From: Erysipelotrichaceae bacterium
Lineage (GTDB): Bacteria > Bacillota_I > Bacilli_A > Erysipelotrichales > Erysipelotrichaceae
Assembly (NCBI GenBank): GCA_017454765.1
Contig: JAFTCJ010000025.1
Coordinates: 62,001 to 126,000, forward strand
Direction of reading: 5' to 3'
Length of the DNA stretch: 64,000 nt
Below, piece by piece: positions 17,414-26,478 of the stretch. Both the position numbers and the translations under genes were made by a program. Position 1 is the stretch's first letter. Each line of letters starts with the position of its first letter. Below the pieces are notes generated by a model. It searched no databases. It was given only the letters and a program-made list of their open reading frames with translations, and was not told where the DNA came from.

Positions 17414-18814
17414 CTACTTGCCGAATCCCAGATAATTGACAGCGTTATTGTAGGAGATGTCTTCGACGATCTCCTTAAGGATCTTCTCGTCATTGGGATA
17501 CTCTCCGTTTTCCACGAGTGTACCGATGAAATCACAGAGGATCCTGCGGAAATATTCATGTCTGGTATAAGACAGAAAACTCCTTGAGTCCGTCAGCATG
17601 CCGATGAAGTTTGCCAGCATGCCGTCATTGGCCAATGTCTCCATCTGTTCCAGCATCCCTTTCTTGTGATCGTTGAACCACCAGGCCGAACCATGCTGCA
17701 ATTTGCCTCTGATCCCGTCTCCCTGGAAACAGTTCATCGTCGTCACAATCGCAGCGTTGTCGTTGGGATTGAGGGAATAGATGATGGTCTTGGGCAGATC
17801 GCCTTTCTCATTCAGACAGTTGAGGAAATCCGCCATTTCAGAACTCGGGGCATAGTTGTTGATCGTATCATATCCCGTATCGGGACCGAGTTTTTCAAAC
17901 ATCGCTCTGTTGTTGTCTCTCTTGCATCCGTAATGCAGCTGCATCGCCCAGCCCTTTTCCTGATAGACATGAGCCAGATGTCTCATGAAGGCCGTCTTGA
18001 AGATCAGTTCTTCCTTCTTGTCGACAGCCTTTCCGGAAAGTCTCTTTGCGAAGATCTTTTCAATCGTTTCTTCATCCGCCGGTTCATACATGATATATTC
18101 AAGAGCATGGTCACTGGCCCGGCATCCCATCGATGTAAAGAAATCGATGCGTTCATCAATGACTTCGCACAGCTTCCTGAAACTTCCGATCTTTTCCCCG
18201 CTGACTTCCTCAAGACTTGCGATGTAGTCAAGATAATCCGGCTTTTCGATGTTGTTGGCCTTGTCCGGACGGAAGCAGGGAACGATCACTGTATCGATCG
18301 AAGGATCTTCCTTCAGGAGCTTGTGATAATGCAGGTCGTCACAGGGATCATCGGTCGTGCAGATGATCTTCACGTCGGAATCCTTCAGGATCTTGCGTAC
18401 CGTGAGAGTCTTCAGTACTTCATTGCAGCGGTTGAATATTTCTTCCGCGTTGTCCTCTGTCAGCGGTTCATAGATACCGAAATACCTCTGCAGCTCCAGA
18501 TGAGACCAGTGATAGAGCGGATTACCGATCAGATGCGACAGGGTCTTTGCCCAGGCTTTGAACTTCTCCAGATCGGAAGCATCACCGGTGATGTATTTCT
18601 CATCGATGCCGTTTGTCCGCATCTGCCTCCACTTGTAGTGATCACCGCCCAGCCAGACTTCGCTGATCGTCGAAAACTGTCTGTCCTCATAGATCTCCTT
18701 CTGTGAGATGTGGCAGTGATAATCGATGATCGGCATCTTTGACGCATAATCGTGATACAGATGCTTCGCCGTCTCATTGTTCAAAAGAAAATCTTTCCCC
18801 ATGAATTCCTTCAT
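17414..18814 (-). CDS. uxaC: Uronate isomerase
   Basis: Converts D-glucuronate to D-fructuronate and D-galacturonate to D-tagaturonate. 466 residues, the normal length. The amidohydrolase-fold metal motif is HCH at residues 33-35 in IDYHCHISQKEI; the C-terminal GMLTDSRSFLSYTRHEYFRR is a family signature. Start has GGAG at good spacing. It lies in the middle of the uronate operon between the AEC transporter and eda, 42 bases from the transporter stop. It is the single entry isomerase for both uronate branches in the window. Confidence 0.96.
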   Translation of the reverse strand: MKEFMGKDFLLNNETAKHLYHDYASKMPIIDYHCHISQKEIYEDRQFSTISEVWLGGDHYKWRQMRTNGIDEKYITGDASDLEKFKAWAKTLSHLIGNPLYHWSHLELQRYFGIYEPLTEDNAEEIFNRCNEVLKTLTVRKILKDSDVKIICTTDDPCDDLHYHKLLKEDPSIDTVIVPCFRPDKANNIEKPDYLDYIASLEEVSGEKIGSFRKLCEVIDERIDFFTSMGCRASDHALEYIMYEPADEETIEKIFAKRLSGKAVDKKEELIFKTAFMRHLAHVYQEKGWAMQLHYGCKRDNNRAMFEKLGPDTGYDTINNYAPSSEMADFLNCLNEKGDLPKTIIYSLNPNDNAAIVTTMNCFQGDGIRGKLQHGSAWWFNDHKKGMLEQMETLANDGMLANFIGMLTDSRSFLSYTRHEYFRRILCDFIGTLVENGEYPNDEKILKEIVEDISYNNAVNYLGFGK

Positions 18815-18855
18815 TTTATTTCTCCTGTCTGTTCACCTTCATAGTACCACAAATT

Positions 18856-19848
18856 CTATACACAGCCCGTGATCCTCAGCAGATAGATGATCACCAGCAG
18901 CGACAGGATCGAAAACAGCGTCGTATAGACGACGATCTCGCTTGCCAGATCGCTGTCCCCGTTCATCTCATGCGCCATGATCGCTGAGCTTACAGCCGTC
19001 GGCGAAGCGAAAACGGATACCAGGATCGCATATTCCACACTGTCCGCCGCCCGAAACAGGAAAGCAGCCAAAAGGAAGAGGATCGGAAAGACCAGGTCTT
19101 TCAGCAGAACGACTTTGGCCAGTTTTCCGATATCCCTGACGCTTCTTGAAAAATCCATATCCGCTCCTACCAGCAGGAAAGCCAGAGGCGTCGACATCGA
19201 AGACAGATAAGACAGTGCCTGATAGACCCAGGGCAGATCGTTCTTCACAAAAAACGAGACCGAAGGGACAAGGATCCTGAGCAGCAGGACTGTCATTCCC
19301 GCAAAGACCGACAGGATACAGGGATTTCTGATGATCCCGTTGAAGGATCTTTTCAGCATCCCTCTTCCGTCTTTCTCTTCTTTTCCCTTCAGCAGGGCAA
19401 TCACCGCAAAGACATTGAACAACGGGATGACGAAGATCGAAGCCAGGGAGATCTCGGAATTCACTCTCTGTATGAGTGCCTCATCCGTGAAAAACATCGC
19501 CGCCAGCGGAAAACCGATATAGGCGAAATTGCTGCGGAAAGATCCCTGAGCGATGACACCTTCTTCTTTTCCGTTTTCAGCGATCAGCTTTGCGAAAACA
19601 AAAGACAATATGATCTCAAACAGTATGGATATCACCAGAAAGATGATGAAACGGTAAGGCAGTCTGTCGAGTTTTGAATCATACAGATTCTTGAAGAGAG
19701 AACAGGAAAGAAGGACATAGAAACAGAACTTCTTTGCACTGCGCAGAAAAGGATCGTCAAACAAGCCGATCCTTTTGAAGATATAGCCCAGCGCCATCAT
19801 CAGCGCCATGGGCATGACGATATTCAGCGAAAAGAGAAGATCGTTCAT
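18856..19848 (-). CDS. AEC-family (auxin efflux carrier-like) transporter
   Basis: Membrane carrier of 330 residues with about ten hydrophobic segments in the 5+5 arrangement of the AEC family; FRSNFAYIGFP in the middle is a conserved family stretch. Known bacterial relatives carry malonate or other organic acids. It is inside the uronate operon between uxaA and uxaC, and no MFS, TRAP or ABC uronate transporter occurs in the operon, so it is the best candidate for uronate uptake or for export of an acidic product. The direction and substrate are inference. Confidence 0.88.
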   Translation of the reverse strand: MNDLLFSLNIVMPMALMMALGYIFKRIGLFDDPFLRSAKKFCFYVLLSCSLFKNLYDSKLDRLPYRFIIFLVISILFEIILSFVFAKLIAENGKEEGVIAQGSFRSNFAYIGFPLAAMFFTDEALIQRVNSEISLASIFVIPLFNVFAVIALLKGKEEKDGRGMLKRSFNGIIRNPCILSVFAGMTVLLLRILVPSVSFFVKNDLPWVYQALSYLSSMSTPLAFLLVGADMDFSRSVRDIGKLAKVVLLKDLVFPILFLLAAFLFRAADSVEYAILVSVFASPTAVSSAIMAHEMNGDSDLASEIVVYTTLFSILSLLVIIYLLRITGCV

Positions 19849-19851
19849 TGT

Positions 19852-21330
19852 CTAAAGTGTCACGCCTTTCTTGAAGATCGCCAGATCATGGTAGCCTTCC
19901 TCTTCCGCCCTGACTTTCTTTCCGGAAGCTGTCTCAATGACCAGGTCGTAGAGCTTTTTTCCGATCTCTTCAAGACTCATGTCCTCACTGTCCACGAGTT
20001 CACCGGCATTGAAATCGATCCAGTTCTTCTTGTGTTCATATAAAGCCGTATTGGAAGAGATCTTGATCGTCGGTACCGGGGAAGCGAACGGCGTTCCTCT
20101 TCCCGTCGTGAACAGGATGATCTGAGCACCGGCTGCCGCCAGTGCCGTTGAAGCGACCAGGTCGTTGCCCGGTGCACTCAAAAGATTCAGTCCCTTTTCT
20201 TGGACCTGTTCGCCGTATTTCAGGACATCTCTGACTTTTGAAGTACCCGACTTCTGCACGCAGCCGTTGGACTTGTCTTCCAGTGTCGAGATGCCGCCCT
20301 TCTTGTTGCCCGGAGAAGGATTCTCATAGATCGTCTGGCCGTTGCTTCGGAAATAATCCTTGAAGTCATTGATCAGAGACACTGTCTTGTCAAAGACTTC
20401 TTCATTCACCGCCCTGTTCATCAGCAGCTGTTCCGCTCCGAACATCTCCGGCACCTCCGTCAGGATACTGGTACCGCCGGCAGCGATCAGGATGTCTGAA
20501 AACCTTCCGACTGTCGGATTGGCACTGATGCCGCTGAGCCCGTCGGATCCGCCGCATTTGAGACCGACGATCAGTTTCTCCGTCGATATCTTTTCACGCC
20601 TGAAAGTCTTTGCGTATTCACTCAGCTGTTTCAACAGTTCAAGTCCGTAAGCGATCTCGTCTTCATGTTCCTGACAGATCATGAACTTCACCCGATTTTC
20701 ATCATAGGGACCCAGATGTTTCCTGATCTCATCGACGCCCGAATTCTCGCAGCCCAGCCCGACTACCAGCACGCCTGCCGCATTGGGGTGTGCTGCCAGA
20801 TCCGCCAGGATCTGTCTGGTGTCTTCCTGATCCTCGCCCATCTGCGAACAGCCGTAGGGATGATTGAAGGAGATGATGTCCTCAAGACTGCCCGAGATCA
20901 GCGGTTTTGCCAGCATCTCCATCTTCCTGACGATGGAATTGACACAGCCGACCGTCGGTATGATCCAGATCTCATTGCGCACGCCGGCCTTGCCGTCACT
21001 TCGCAGATACCCTTCGAAAGAATCCTCTTCGATCACAGGATCGGCGATATCGGCAGCTTCATAAACATACTCGTTATTTTCACCCAGGGAGGTTCTGATA
21101 TTGTGGGTATGGACATGTTCTCCGGCGCTGATATCGGCCGTTGCGATGCCGATCAGATTGCCGTATTTGATGATCGCTTCTCCTGCTTTGATGTCTTTCA
21201 AAGCGATCTTGTGCCCAAGATCGATATTTTCTTTTAAAACAGTTCCGTCGCTTAGCTCAAAGCCCTTCTCCAGAGGAACGAGGGCGACAGCCACATTGTC
21301 ATTTTCGCTGATTACGATATATCGTTTCAT
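19852..21330 (-). CDS. uxaA: Altronate dehydratase
   Basis: Dehydrates D-altronate to 2-keto-3-deoxygluconate. 492 residues from the ATG at 21330: an N-terminal SAF domain (about 1-95) and the large UxaA/GarD catalytic domain with HPYGCSQMG, GLGCENSG and GLKCGGSDGLSG. I chose 21330 because the ATG overlaps the uxaB stop (ATGA), giving coupling, and homology begins MKRYIVIS; an in-frame extension to 21402 lies inside uxaB. It stops 3 bases before the AEC gene. Confidence 0.95.
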   Translation of the reverse strand: MKRYIVISENDNVAVALVPLEKGFELSDGTVLKENIDLGHKIALKDIKAGEAIIKYGNLIGIATADISAGEHVHTHNIRTSLGENNEYVYEAADIADPVIEEDSFEGYLRSDGKAGVRNEIWIIPTVGCVNSIVRKMEMLAKPLISGSLEDIISFNHPYGCSQMGEDQEDTRQILADLAAHPNAAGVLVVGLGCENSGVDEIRKHLGPYDENRVKFMICQEHEDEIAYGLELLKQLSEYAKTFRREKISTEKLIVGLKCGGSDGLSGISANPTVGRFSDILIAAGGTSILTEVPEMFGAEQLLMNRAVNEEVFDKTVSLINDFKDYFRSNGQTIYENPSPGNKKGGISTLEDKSNGCVQKSGTSKVRDVLKYGEQVQEKGLNLLSAPGNDLVASTALAAAGAQIILFTTGRGTPFASPVPTIKISSNTALYEHKKNWIDFNAGELVDSEDMSLEEIGKKLYDLVIETASGKKVRAEEEGYHDLAIFKKGVTL

Positions 21331-22802
21331 TTCAGAAGTTCCATCGCTTTGCGTGTGCCGAAGTCCCTGATATTCTGCAGACAGCCGCTGACAAAATCGC
21401 ACAGACCTTCGATCTCAGTGAGATCCTGACCGTGGAACGAGACATTGCTGAGATATTTTTCGGTCAGTGTTCTGGCATCCAGGGAAGAATTCTCCCTGAA
21501 GAATTCCAGGACATCGGGATCGTCCATGATCTTGTAAGCCTCGCCGTTTCGGTCTCCGATGAGTGCCGCATCTTCGATCCTGTCGCCTTTGTAGAACGCC
21601 AGCAAGGCTGCGATCGAGAATGCCAGACGTTTGGGCAGTTTTCCGTATTTCTCTACGTAGCCAAGCAGCGAAGGCATGCATCTGGCTCTCCACTTGGATA
21701 CGGAGTTCAATGAGATCGATAACAGCGCGTGTTTGATGAACGGGTTATTGAAACGGTCGACCACCGCATCGGCAAAAGCTTCCAGTTCTTCCCTGGGCAG
21801 GGTCAGTGTCGGGATGATCTCCTCATGGATCGTTTCATTCATGAAGTCTCTGACCAGTTCATCATCCATGGATTCCTTGACTGTATCATGTCCGATCAGA
21901 TAGCTCGCCAGTACGAAGGAAGTATGGGCACCGTTGAGGATGCGGACCTTCCTCTGCTTGTATGGCTTCTGGTTGTCGGTGAAAATGATGTCCATGTTGA
22001 CCTTGCCCTCCAGGGCCTTATCCAGAGGAAGCTCTTCACTGATGTCTTTCGGTGATTCAATGACCCACAAAGCAAAAGGCTCCGCCGTATCCAGCAGATC
22101 ATCGTTGTAGCCCAGTGTTTCACAGATCTCGTCTTTCTCGTCTCTGGGGAAACCCGGAACGATGCGGTCAACCAGGGTGCTCGTAAAGACACAGGCCTCA
22201 TTGACCCATTTCCTGAAACCGTCCTCCAGTTTCCAGAGATCGATATAGTCATTCACATATTTCTTCAAAACGATGCCGTTGTCATCGATCAGTTCCACTG
22301 GCAGCATGATCAGACCCTTGTTGGGATCTCCCTTGCACCAGATATATCTCTCATACAGGAACTGCGTCAGCTTGGCCGGGAAAGTCACCTCAAATTTATC
22401 CTCAAATCTGTCATTTTCATTGAAGACGATGCCGGCTTCCGTCGTATTGGAAACAACGAAGCGCAGATCCTCTTCCCTGGCCAGTGCGATATATTCCTCA
22501 AAATCGTGAAAGACCGTTACGGCCTGATCGAGCGAGGTGATGATCCTTGTCTCCACATATTTCTCACCATTGATGTTTCCTCTGAGCTGCAGTGTATACT
22601 GACTGTCCTGCGCCTTGAAGCGGTCTACATTGCTGAAGGGAAGCGATTCGACGATGGCGATGCTGCCGTCAAAAAGACCCTGCTCGTTGGCCAGATCGAA
22701 AAAATAATCGACAAAGGCCCTCAGGAAATTGCCGCCGCCGTACTGAACGACTCTGATCGGCCTTTTCACTGCTTTTGTCATTTCCAGATTGATCGTTTTC
22801 AT
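21327..22802 (-). CDS. uxaB: Tagaturonate reductase (altronate oxidoreductase)
   Basis: Polyol long-chain dehydrogenase of 491 residues that reduces D-tagaturonate to D-altronate with NADH. The nucleotide loop is VQYGGGNFLRAF near residue 19. The active-site pattern KVRILNGAH keeps the family K-x4-N-x2-H. First gene of the uronate operon, directly coupled to uxaA. The leader has AGGAG before the ATG and TGTACAAT as a -10 candidate at about 22824-22829. No dedicated regulator gene is adjacent, so control must come from elsewhere. Confidence 0.95.
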   Translation of the reverse strand: MKTINLEMTKAVKRPIRVVQYGGGNFLRAFVDYFFDLANEQGLFDGSIAIVESLPFSNVDRFKAQDSQYTLQLRGNINGEKYVETRIITSLDQAVTVFHDFEEYIALAREEDLRFVVSNTTEAGIVFNENDRFEDKFEVTFPAKLTQFLYERYIWCKGDPNKGLIMLPVELIDDNGIVLKKYVNDYIDLWKLEDGFRKWVNEACVFTSTLVDRIVPGFPRDEKDEICETLGYNDDLLDTAEPFALWVIESPKDISEELPLDKALEGKVNMDIIFTDNQKPYKQRKVRILNGAHTSFVLASYLIGHDTVKESMDDELVRDFMNETIHEEIIPTLTLPREELEAFADAVVDRFNNPFIKHALLSISLNSVSKWRARCMPSLLGYVEKYGKLPKRLAFSIAALLAFYKGDRIEDAALIGDRNGEAYKIMDDPDVLEFFRENSSLDARTLTEKYLSNVSFHGQDLTEIEGLCDFVSGCLQNIRDFGTRKAMELLK

Positions 22803-22875
22803 GATGTTAGTCTCCTAACTATATTGTACAGATTTTTTATGCCTTACAGGGCACAATCTCAAAGGCTCTGACATG

Positions 22876-22903
22876 AAAAAGCTGTTACTCAGTAACAGCT
22901 TTT
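22876..22903 (-). terminator. Terminator after the esterase-aldolase operon
   Basis: On the minus strand AAAAGCTGTTACT and AGTAACAGCTTTTT form a long stem with a minimal loop, ending in a T run. It isolates the uxaB operon from the PTS EIIBC operon upstream. Confidence 0.8.
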
Positions 22904-22912
22904 CTCAATGCT

Positions 22913-23809
22913 TCAATGTTTTTCGTCCAGTGCTTCTTCCTCTTTGGGAAGACCCTTAACTTCAGGGATCCACGCCTTCCCTGCAGAACCGTAGACTTCG
23001 ATCATCTCCTTCAGCTTGGCTTTGGCCGCATTCCCGGCGATCGTGTAGACCGAATAGATGTTTGTTCCTTCCAGATCGGCAGCTTTCAATGCATCACAGG
23101 CGGCCTGGAACAGGTCGGTGGCAATATTGACCTTGTTGATGCCCATGGAACAGGCTTTTCTCAGTGATTCGTTGTCAGTACCGGAAGATCCGTGCAGAAC
23201 AAGGGGGAAATTGTCTGTCGCTTTTTTGATCTGTTCCAGTCTGTCAAAATCAAGATGAGGCCTCATGCCCTTGGGATAGGCGCCGTGTGCCGTGCCTATA
23301 GCGACTGCCAGACAGTCGATACCTGTCTTCTGTATATAATCCGCTGCTTCTTCAGGAGAAGTCAGAGCGGCATCCCTGTCATGTTCGTAATTGTCCGCAT
23401 TCCCGACATGCCCCAGTTCAGCCTCGACCGATACACCGGCTGCATGGGCGATCTCAACGATCTGCTTCACATCAGCAACGTTCTGTTCATACGGGAAAGA
23501 AGATCTGTCGATCATGACAGAAGTGAATCCGGCTCTGATCGCAGCGATGATGTGTTCCTTTTTGAAGCCATGGTCCAGATTGATGGCGATCGGAACGCTT
23601 GACTGCTCCGCCAGCATCCTCAGTACCTTGCCCAGGAAACCAATATCGGGATGGACCTGATATGCGAAATCAAGGATGAGCGGAGCATTGAGTTCCTCGG
23701 CAGCCTCAACATAGGCTCTGGCATCAAGTTCCGAAGAAACATTGGGTGCTGCGATGCCGTAGTTTTCCCTGCTCGCCCGATCCAGGATCTCCTTCATTGT
23801 CACTAACAT
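22913..23809 (-). CDS. Class II ketose-bisphosphate aldolase
   Basis: Zinc aldolase of the GatY/KbaY/FbaA group, 298 residues. INLDHGFKK, AELGHVG, GTAHGAYP and LHGSSGTD carry the zinc ligands and catalytic residues. It probably cleaves the bisphosphate made by the PfkB kinase of the same operon into DHAP and an aldehyde or glyceraldehyde-3-phosphate. The start overlaps the esterase gene by seven bases. It shares the fold and motifs of the aldolase at 7669-8553 but differs clearly in sequence, so the two likely serve different sugars. Confidence 0.9.
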   Translation of the reverse strand: MLVTMKEILDRASRENYGIAAPNVSSELDARAYVEAAEELNAPLILDFAYQVHPDIGFLGKVLRMLAEQSSVPIAINLDHGFKKEHIIAAIRAGFTSVMIDRSSFPYEQNVADVKQIVEIAHAAGVSVEAELGHVGNADNYEHDRDAALTSPEEAADYIQKTGIDCLAVAIGTAHGAYPKGMRPHLDFDRLEQIKKATDNFPLVLHGSSGTDNESLRKACSMGINKVNIATDLFQAACDALKAADLEGTNIYSVYTIAGNAAKAKLKEMIEVYGSAGKAWIPEVKGLPKEEEALDEKH

Positions 23810-24918
23810 GTTTCTTCTCCCTGCATGGCTTTGAGTTCATCGGCCATGCATAAGCAGATCTCTTCCGCCTGAACCACTGTTCCCAGCATGTCCAGGATAC
23901 CGTGATCGCATCCGCAGTAAGTGACCAGTCTGACGTTCACACCGAGTTTTTTCAGCTTCTTCGCGAACTCTTCGCCACCGACCCTGAGATAATCGAACTC
24001 GCTGTTGTTGACGACTGTTTCCGGGAACTTTGAGAGGACTTCATCGGATGCTTCATAAGCCGACATCAGCGGATTGTGAGGCTGACTGAAGCCCTGACCG
24101 TAGAGATCCAGACCATTATGTTCCATGGCAGCCTTGATCCTGTCGACCCTGCTCTTTGCGATCTCTGCCTGTTCTTCCAGCATCGGATATCTGTCGTAAG
24201 TCCAGGTGTATTCTTCGATCTCCTGCGGTTTTCTGTTGTCACAGGCTGGATAGAGCAGATAGATCTTTCTGATCATGTTTTTCCCGGATTCAATGTCTTT
24301 CATAACACAGGCATTGGTCAGCACACCGCCTGCCGAGTCACCGGCTACCATCAGTCTGCTTCGATCGATATGAAGTTCTTCCGAATGGTCATAGATATAC
24401 TCGACTGCCGCAAAGCAGTCTTCATGTGCGCCGGGATAGGGAGTTTCCGGAGCCAGGCGGTATTCCGGGAAAACGACTGTGCAGCCTGACTGTTCGGCGA
24501 TGAACTGCATCTGCTTCTCATACAGATGAATGTCACCGGCTGTAAAGCCGCCGCCGTGCAGATAGATCAGTACCGGAGTGACTTTGTCACCGATATCCGC
24601 CCTGCGGTAGATATAGATATCGATCATGTGTGTACCGTTGACGGAGATCAGACGCTCATCGCAGTCGATCTCAGTTTCGATCAGATCATATGTGACCTTG
24701 TCCGGACGGTAGCGTTCGTTCGAAAGACGGAAACCTCCCTTTGCCCGGCTGGCAAACATCTTCTTCTTTATCGATGCGATCTCATAGAGTCTGGGATCCA
24801 TCGCGTGTTCACGGTCATCATCAGGGACCGGCTTGAACAGCACGTTCATTCCTTCGACTTCTTTCATGTATTGTTTTTCTCTGACGAGATTCACCAGATC
24901 CCGGTCATACTTTCTCAT
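23803..24918 (-). CDS. Alpha/beta-hydrolase, hormone-sensitive lipase (HSL) type esterase
   Basis: 371 residues, no signal peptide, so cytoplasmic. HGGGF (121-125) is the oxyanion loop; the nucleophile is S195 in GDSAGG; the His is in CGCDHGILD near residue 342. This matches HSL/acetyl-esterase family enzymes acting on short acyl esters. Unusually it is co-transcribed with a PTS EIIBC, a PfkB kinase and an aldolase, and translationally overlaps the aldolase. A role in removing an acyl group from an imported sugar phosphate is a reasonable inference but unproven. Confidence 0.85.
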   Translation of the reverse strand: MRKYDRDLVNLVREKQYMKEVEGMNVLFKPVPDDDREHAMDPRLYEIASIKKKMFASRAKGGFRLSNERYRPDKVTYDLIETEIDCDERLISVNGTHMIDIYIYRRADIGDKVTPVLIYLHGGGFTAGDIHLYEKQMQFIAEQSGCTVVFPEYRLAPETPYPGAHEDCFAAVEYIYDHSEELHIDRSRLMVAGDSAGGVLTNACVMKDIESGKNMIRKIYLLYPACDNRKPQEIEEYTWTYDRYPMLEEQAEIAKSRVDRIKAAMEHNGLDLYGQGFSQPHNPLMSAYEASDEVLSKFPETVVNNSEFDYLRVGGEEFAKKLKKLGVNVRLVTYCGCDHGILDMLGTVVQAEEICLCMADELKAMQGEETC

Positions 24919-24941
24919 TTCTGATTTCCTCCCTTTTAAAT

Positions 24942-24970
24942 ATATGCCCTCTGAGATCCAGAGGGCATAT
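24942..24970 (-). other. Strong hairpin between PTS EIIBC and esterase genes
   Basis: ATATGCCCTCTG pairs with CAGAGGGCATAT over 12 bases with a 5-base loop. The minus-strand downstream sequence is ATTTAAAAGGG, so the T run is poor. It may lower expression of the esterase and aldolase relative to the PTS or protect the PTS mRNA end. Confidence 0.6.
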
Positions 24971-24994
24971 GATTATCTCTTTGTTTCTTTTATA

Positions 24995-26425
24995 TTAGTC
25001 TTCGTCATCCGTGTAAGATGAATCATCCCACTTGGTGATAAATACACCGACGAATGCACAGACTGCCATCAGGGCAACACCGATCAGAGCCTTGGTGAAA
25101 TTGCCTGTATCCTGAACAGTACCCATGTAAAGCAGGATATTGGTCAGTGAGTAACCGCCGAAGCCGTAACACTTCAAGTGAACGATGCCGGCATAGATCG
25201 AAGTGATCATGGATGTGATAGCGCCGACCCAGTAGAGCTGAGGCATCTTGTAGCAGATACCGTAAGTCGTCGGTTCAGAGATACCGCCGAACAGTGCAGA
25301 TACAGCTGAAGTGAAGCCATACTGTTTCAGCTTGTTCTTCTTGGTCTTGAGAGCAACTGCCAGAGCCAGGAAGCCCGGAGTGATCGTGCAGCAGTAGAAC
25401 CAGATGTTGATCAGATCATCGTATCCGACATCACCCAGTGATGCAAACGCGATCGGGATCAGAGCCATGTGGAAGCCCGGCATGAAGGTACCGACTGTGA
25501 ATGAGAAGGCAACGATTGCGAAGACTGCCAGCCAAGGAACATGAGCACGTACCCAGGTAACACCTGCATAGATGTAGTTCGTGAACAGACCGCCTAAAGG
25601 ACCTAAGAGCGTGAACGTCAGGACTGCCATGATCGTTAAGAGCAGGAACGGCTTTAAGAAGTGACGTACCTGTACAGGAATGACCTTCTTGAGCCACTTG
25701 TCAAGTCTTGACATGACGAATACTGCCAGCACGATCTGTAAGACGGAACCGTTGTAGGTCGTTAACAGAGTCGGGATACCGAAGAATGAAGTGTAGCCTG
25801 TTTCGCTTCCGGCATTGACCAGATTGACCCAGTCAGGATACAGCATAGCGCCGGCAAGGATCATTGCCAGGACCGGCTCGGTATCAAATTTCAGTGCGGA
25901 TGTATATGCAACATAGATCGGCATGAAGTAGAAGACTGCCTGAGCCACACCGTTAAGGATGATATAAGTTGAGCTCTCTGCAGAGATCAGACCCAGCAGC
26001 TGCAGCACCAGCAGTAAGCAGGTAATGAAACCGGCAGCGATCAATCCGGGGATGACCGGGCTTAAGATACCGGACATCATCAGTAGATACTCAGAGAACT
26101 TCTCCAGCGGACTCATGTTCTTTCTGTCCGCAGCAGTTCCTTCATCATCAGGAACAGTACCGCCGGCGATGTCGCCGACTGCCTTGGAGATCGCCAGATA
26201 GACATCTTCAATGATCTGACCGACGATGACCTGGCACTGGCCGTTCTTCATTTCCAGACCGAGAACGCCATTGAGCTTCTTCAGTGCTTCCTGATCTACC
26301 TTGCTGTCGTCCTTGACATTCAGACGCAGTCTGGTAGCGCAGTGCGTTACGAAAGTCAGGTTCTCGCTTCCGCCGACCAGTTCGATTACTTTCGCCGCAA
26401 ATTCATCATAATTGATTTTTGCCAT
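24995..26425 (-). CDS. PTS transporter EIIBC, glucose/sucrose/beta-glucoside superfamily
   Basis: 476 residues. The EIIB domain (about 1-85) has the phosphorylated C29 in THCATRLRL; the EIIC domain (about 105-460) has roughly ten membrane segments and GGISEPTTYG, the conserved EIIC loop. No EIIA domain is fused, so phosphate must come from another protein's EIIA. Downstream are an esterase and aldolase, upstream a PfkB kinase. No phospho-glycosidase is in the operon, so the substrate may be a monosaccharide or acylated sugar rather than a beta-glucoside. Confidence 0.92.
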   Translation of the reverse strand: MAKINYDEFAAKVIELVGGSENLTFVTHCATRLRLNVKDDSKVDQEALKKLNGVLGLEMKNGQCQVIVGQIIEDVYLAISKAVGDIAGGTVPDDEGTAADRKNMSPLEKFSEYLLMMSGILSPVIPGLIAAGFITCLLLVLQLLGLISAESSTYIILNGVAQAVFYFMPIYVAYTSALKFDTEPVLAMILAGAMLYPDWVNLVNAGSETGYTSFFGIPTLLTTYNGSVLQIVLAVFVMSRLDKWLKKVIPVQVRHFLKPFLLLTIMAVLTFTLLGPLGGLFTNYIYAGVTWVRAHVPWLAVFAIVAFSFTVGTFMPGFHMALIPIAFASLGDVGYDDLINIWFYCCTITPGFLALAVALKTKKNKLKQYGFTSAVSALFGGISEPTTYGICYKMPQLYWVGAITSMITSIYAGIVHLKCYGFGGYSLTNILLYMGTVQDTGNFTKALIGVALMAVCAFVGVFITKWDDSSYTDDED

Positions 26426-26478
26426 ATAATTCCCCTTTCGTCATTTCAGCAAAATTTATGAGTACATCCTTTCGGATA

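Noticed and set aside
17666..18706. Long open frame (about 346 codons) on the plus strand opposite uxaC
   Set aside because: It is antisense to a clear uronate isomerase gene, has no ribosome site and no recognisable domain; long antisense frames are common opposite genes with this codon pattern.
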